From Lachnospiraceae bacterium (GTDB lineage Bacteria > Bacillota > Clostridia > Lachnospirales > Lachnospiraceae): 64,000 nucleotides of DNA. The stretch spans positions 1 through 64,000 of the forward strand of contig JAAWCE010000017.1 in the NCBI GenBank assembly GCA_022793065.1, read 5' to 3'. A model generated the notes under the pieces. The model did no database searches. It saw only the letters and a list, made by a program, of their open reading frames with translations, and was not told where the DNA came from. A program made the translations under genes and the position numbers. This document shows positions 62,780 through 64,000 of this stretch, piece by piece; position 1 is the first letter of the stretch; the number at the start of each line of letters is the position of its first letter.

Positions 62780-63952
62780 TTAAACTTTCATGTCTCCAAT
62801 CTGAATTTCTTCTCCGTCAATCAATACGTGCCGGATTTGAGAAGATATTTCAAACGGACATCCATCCACAATCACTATGTCCGCATCCTTTCCCACCTCC
62901 AGAGAGCCAACTCTGTCTTCAATCCCGGCATGTTTTGCCGGATTTATGGTAATGGCCTGCAATGCGGCAAAAGGATCCATCCCCGCCGCAACCGCCAGCC
63001 CTGCACAAAGGGGCAAATACTCCTGGGGAATCACGGGAGAATCTGTAATAATGGACACCTGACAGCCTGCCGCCGCCAAAACACCCGGCGTTGTCCAACT
63101 TTTATTGCGCAGTTCAAATTTAGTTGCACTGGTAAGGCTGGGGCCCACCGCCAACGGTACGTTTTCTTTTGCCAGTTCCTCCACAATCAAATGCCCTTCC
63201 GTCACATGTTCCAATGTAATACGCACGTCAAATTCTTTCGCAATCCGCAGCGCCGTAAACAAATCTTCCGATGCATGCGCATGGGCTTTTAATGGTATTT
63301 CACGCCGTAAAACCGGAAGCAAAGCCTCCATTTTCATATCAAAAGCCGGTTTCTTAGAAACATCCGTCCCCGCGGCATCTTTTTTATCCATATATTCCCT
63401 TGCCTTAAAAAGCATTTCCCGCAGCAATGCCGCTGTGGTCATACGGCTGGAATCCTTTTTATCCCGGTAAACTCTCTTTGGATTCTCCCCAAAAGCACAT
63501 TTCATAGCCACATTGTCCCGCACTACCATGTCGTCCACCCGTTTCCCCACTGTTTTTATTGTGGTAAACGTTCCTCCTAACACATTGGCGCTGCCCGGTC
63601 CCACGCAGACACAGGTAACGCCGGCGGCGGCAGCTTTACGAAAAGCCGGATCCATAGGTTTTACACCGTCAATCCCTCTCATTTGGGGGCAGACAATATC
63701 ATTCACTTCATTAAAATCTTTTCCCTCATATCCAATACCATAACCATCCAGGCCGATATGTCCATGAGCTTCCACAAATCCCGGATACACATGCAGCCCC
63801 TCCGCGTCTATGATCCTGACACCTTCCGACGCTTCCCCAATAGTATCCTCCCTATCTATGGCTTTGATTTTGCCATCCTCTATCAGAATACTCCCGCGAA
63901 AGGCTTCCCTGTGAATTGCATCATGAATCATGCCATTTTTTACATACAGCAT
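62780..63952 (-). CDS. Amidohydrolase family protein (imidazolonepropionase/dihydroorotase-like)
   Basis: A 390-residue metal-dependent hydrolase. The ATG at 63952 follows AAGGAGG by nine bases. The metal-site motif is 'VEAHGHIGLDGYGIGYEG', where the first Asp-His-x-His is Glu-Ala-His-Gly-His. Further ligands lie in 'PLKAHAHASEDLF', 'LEHVTEGHLI' and 'IITDSPVIPQEYL'. The C-terminal 'VGSLEVGKDADIVIVDG' completes the composite beta-sandwich domain. Lachnospiraceae relatives are annotated only as amidohydrolase; the substrate is not known. About 50 bases remain to the window end, without a further gene. Confidence 0.9.
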   Translation of the reverse strand: MLYVKNGMIHDAIHREAFRGSILIEDGKIKAIDREDTIGEASEGVRIIDAEGLHVYPGFVEAHGHIGLDGYGIGYEGKDFNEVNDIVCPQMRGIDGVKPMDPAFRKAAAAGVTCVCVGPGSANVLGGTFTTIKTVGKRVDDMVVRDNVAMKCAFGENPKRVYRDKKDSSRMTTAALLREMLFKAREYMDKKDAAGTDVSKKPAFDMKMEALLPVLRREIPLKAHAHASEDLFTALRIAKEFDVRITLEHVTEGHLIVEELAKENVPLAVGPSLTSATKFELRNKSWTTPGVLAAAGCQVSIITDSPVIPQEYLPLCAGLAVAAGMDPFAALQAITINPAKHAGIEDRVGSLEVGKDADIVIVDGCPFEISSQIRHVLIDGEEIQIGDMKV

Positions 63953-64000
63953 CCTTGTCATCCTCCTTATTATCCTCAATTTCAATCTATCCTGCTTCTA

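Noticed and set aside
1..64000. CRISPR array
   Set aside because: No regularly spaced 24-40-base direct repeats with unique spacers were seen. The tandem repeats found are in-frame coding repeats (36 and 45 bp) or a two-copy 17-bp duplication.

Overview
The window looks like a chromosome segment of an anaerobic, endospore-forming Firmicute, most likely a Lachnospiraceae-type gut Clostridium. The reasons are an alpha/beta small acid-soluble spore protein, SpoIIM and SpoVAD; strong GGAGG ribosome-binding sites; a class Ic aspartate aminotransferase; a FeoB-associated Cys-rich protein; a sigma factor/DUF4367 pair; and an Rpn-family transposase relic. These are family-level recognitions from reading the translations; no database search was possible. 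Layout, left to right: (1) 1-1064, debris of mobile DNA (an N-truncated TnpV-type protein and a tyrosine-recombinase N-terminus fused to a DUF4352-like tail) lying beside a tRNA-Leu(AAG). (2) 1176-4389, two lipoproteins. (3) 4461-9266, a five-gene unsaturated-uronate operon read leftward, kduI-kduD-rpiB-like-eda-kdgK, ending in pyruvate and glyceraldehyde-3-phosphate. (4) 9277-16661, a thioesterase, a PocR-domain hybrid histidine kinase with its partner response regulator, the spore protein with an unusual leader, a transaldolase-family enzyme, and a Ser/Thr kinase next to a degenerate PP2C-like protein. (5) 16886-23248, the conserved envelope and translation operon: polysaccharide deacetylase, pyrH, frr, uppS, cdsA, dxr, rseP. 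(6) 23332-27969, a Fur-box-preceded FeoB-associated peptide, a broken Rpn gene, a KTSC protein, a secreted protein, and an ECF-type sigma factor with a DUF4367 membrane partner. (7) 28226-33564, DAHP synthase, spoIIM, a Nudix hydrolase, aspartate aminotransferase and spoVAD. (8) 33956-35971, a complete-looking restriction-modification island. (9) 36065-45144, an SH3-repeat membrane protein, trpS, a GH2 glycosidase, a Ca2+-type P-ATPase and a ferritin-like protein. (10) 45387-48822, the most distinctive item: a VIT/VWA surface protein with a C-terminal sorting tail, followed at once by a predicted exosortase-type transpeptidase. (11) 49132-50687, a second DNA methyltransferase with what appears to be an internally deleted ApaLI-like endonuclease. 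(12) 50895-52113, a DUF3887 lipoprotein and a YhfC-type membrane protease. (13) 52176-59568, an AgrC/AgrA-like two-component system and an oligopeptide ABC transporter with a fused double ATPase. (14) 59973-63952, a chemoreceptor, folD and an amidohydrolase. Most genes lie on the minus strand. Themes that link the genes are uronic-acid catabolism (kdu/kdg operon, possibly fed by glycosidases such as the GH2 enzyme), peptide uptake beside an Agr-like sensor, sporulation and germination functions, and cell-surface protein display through the exosortase pair. The window also carries several decayed or chimeric mobile and defence genes. These sit between well-conserved housekeeping operons.
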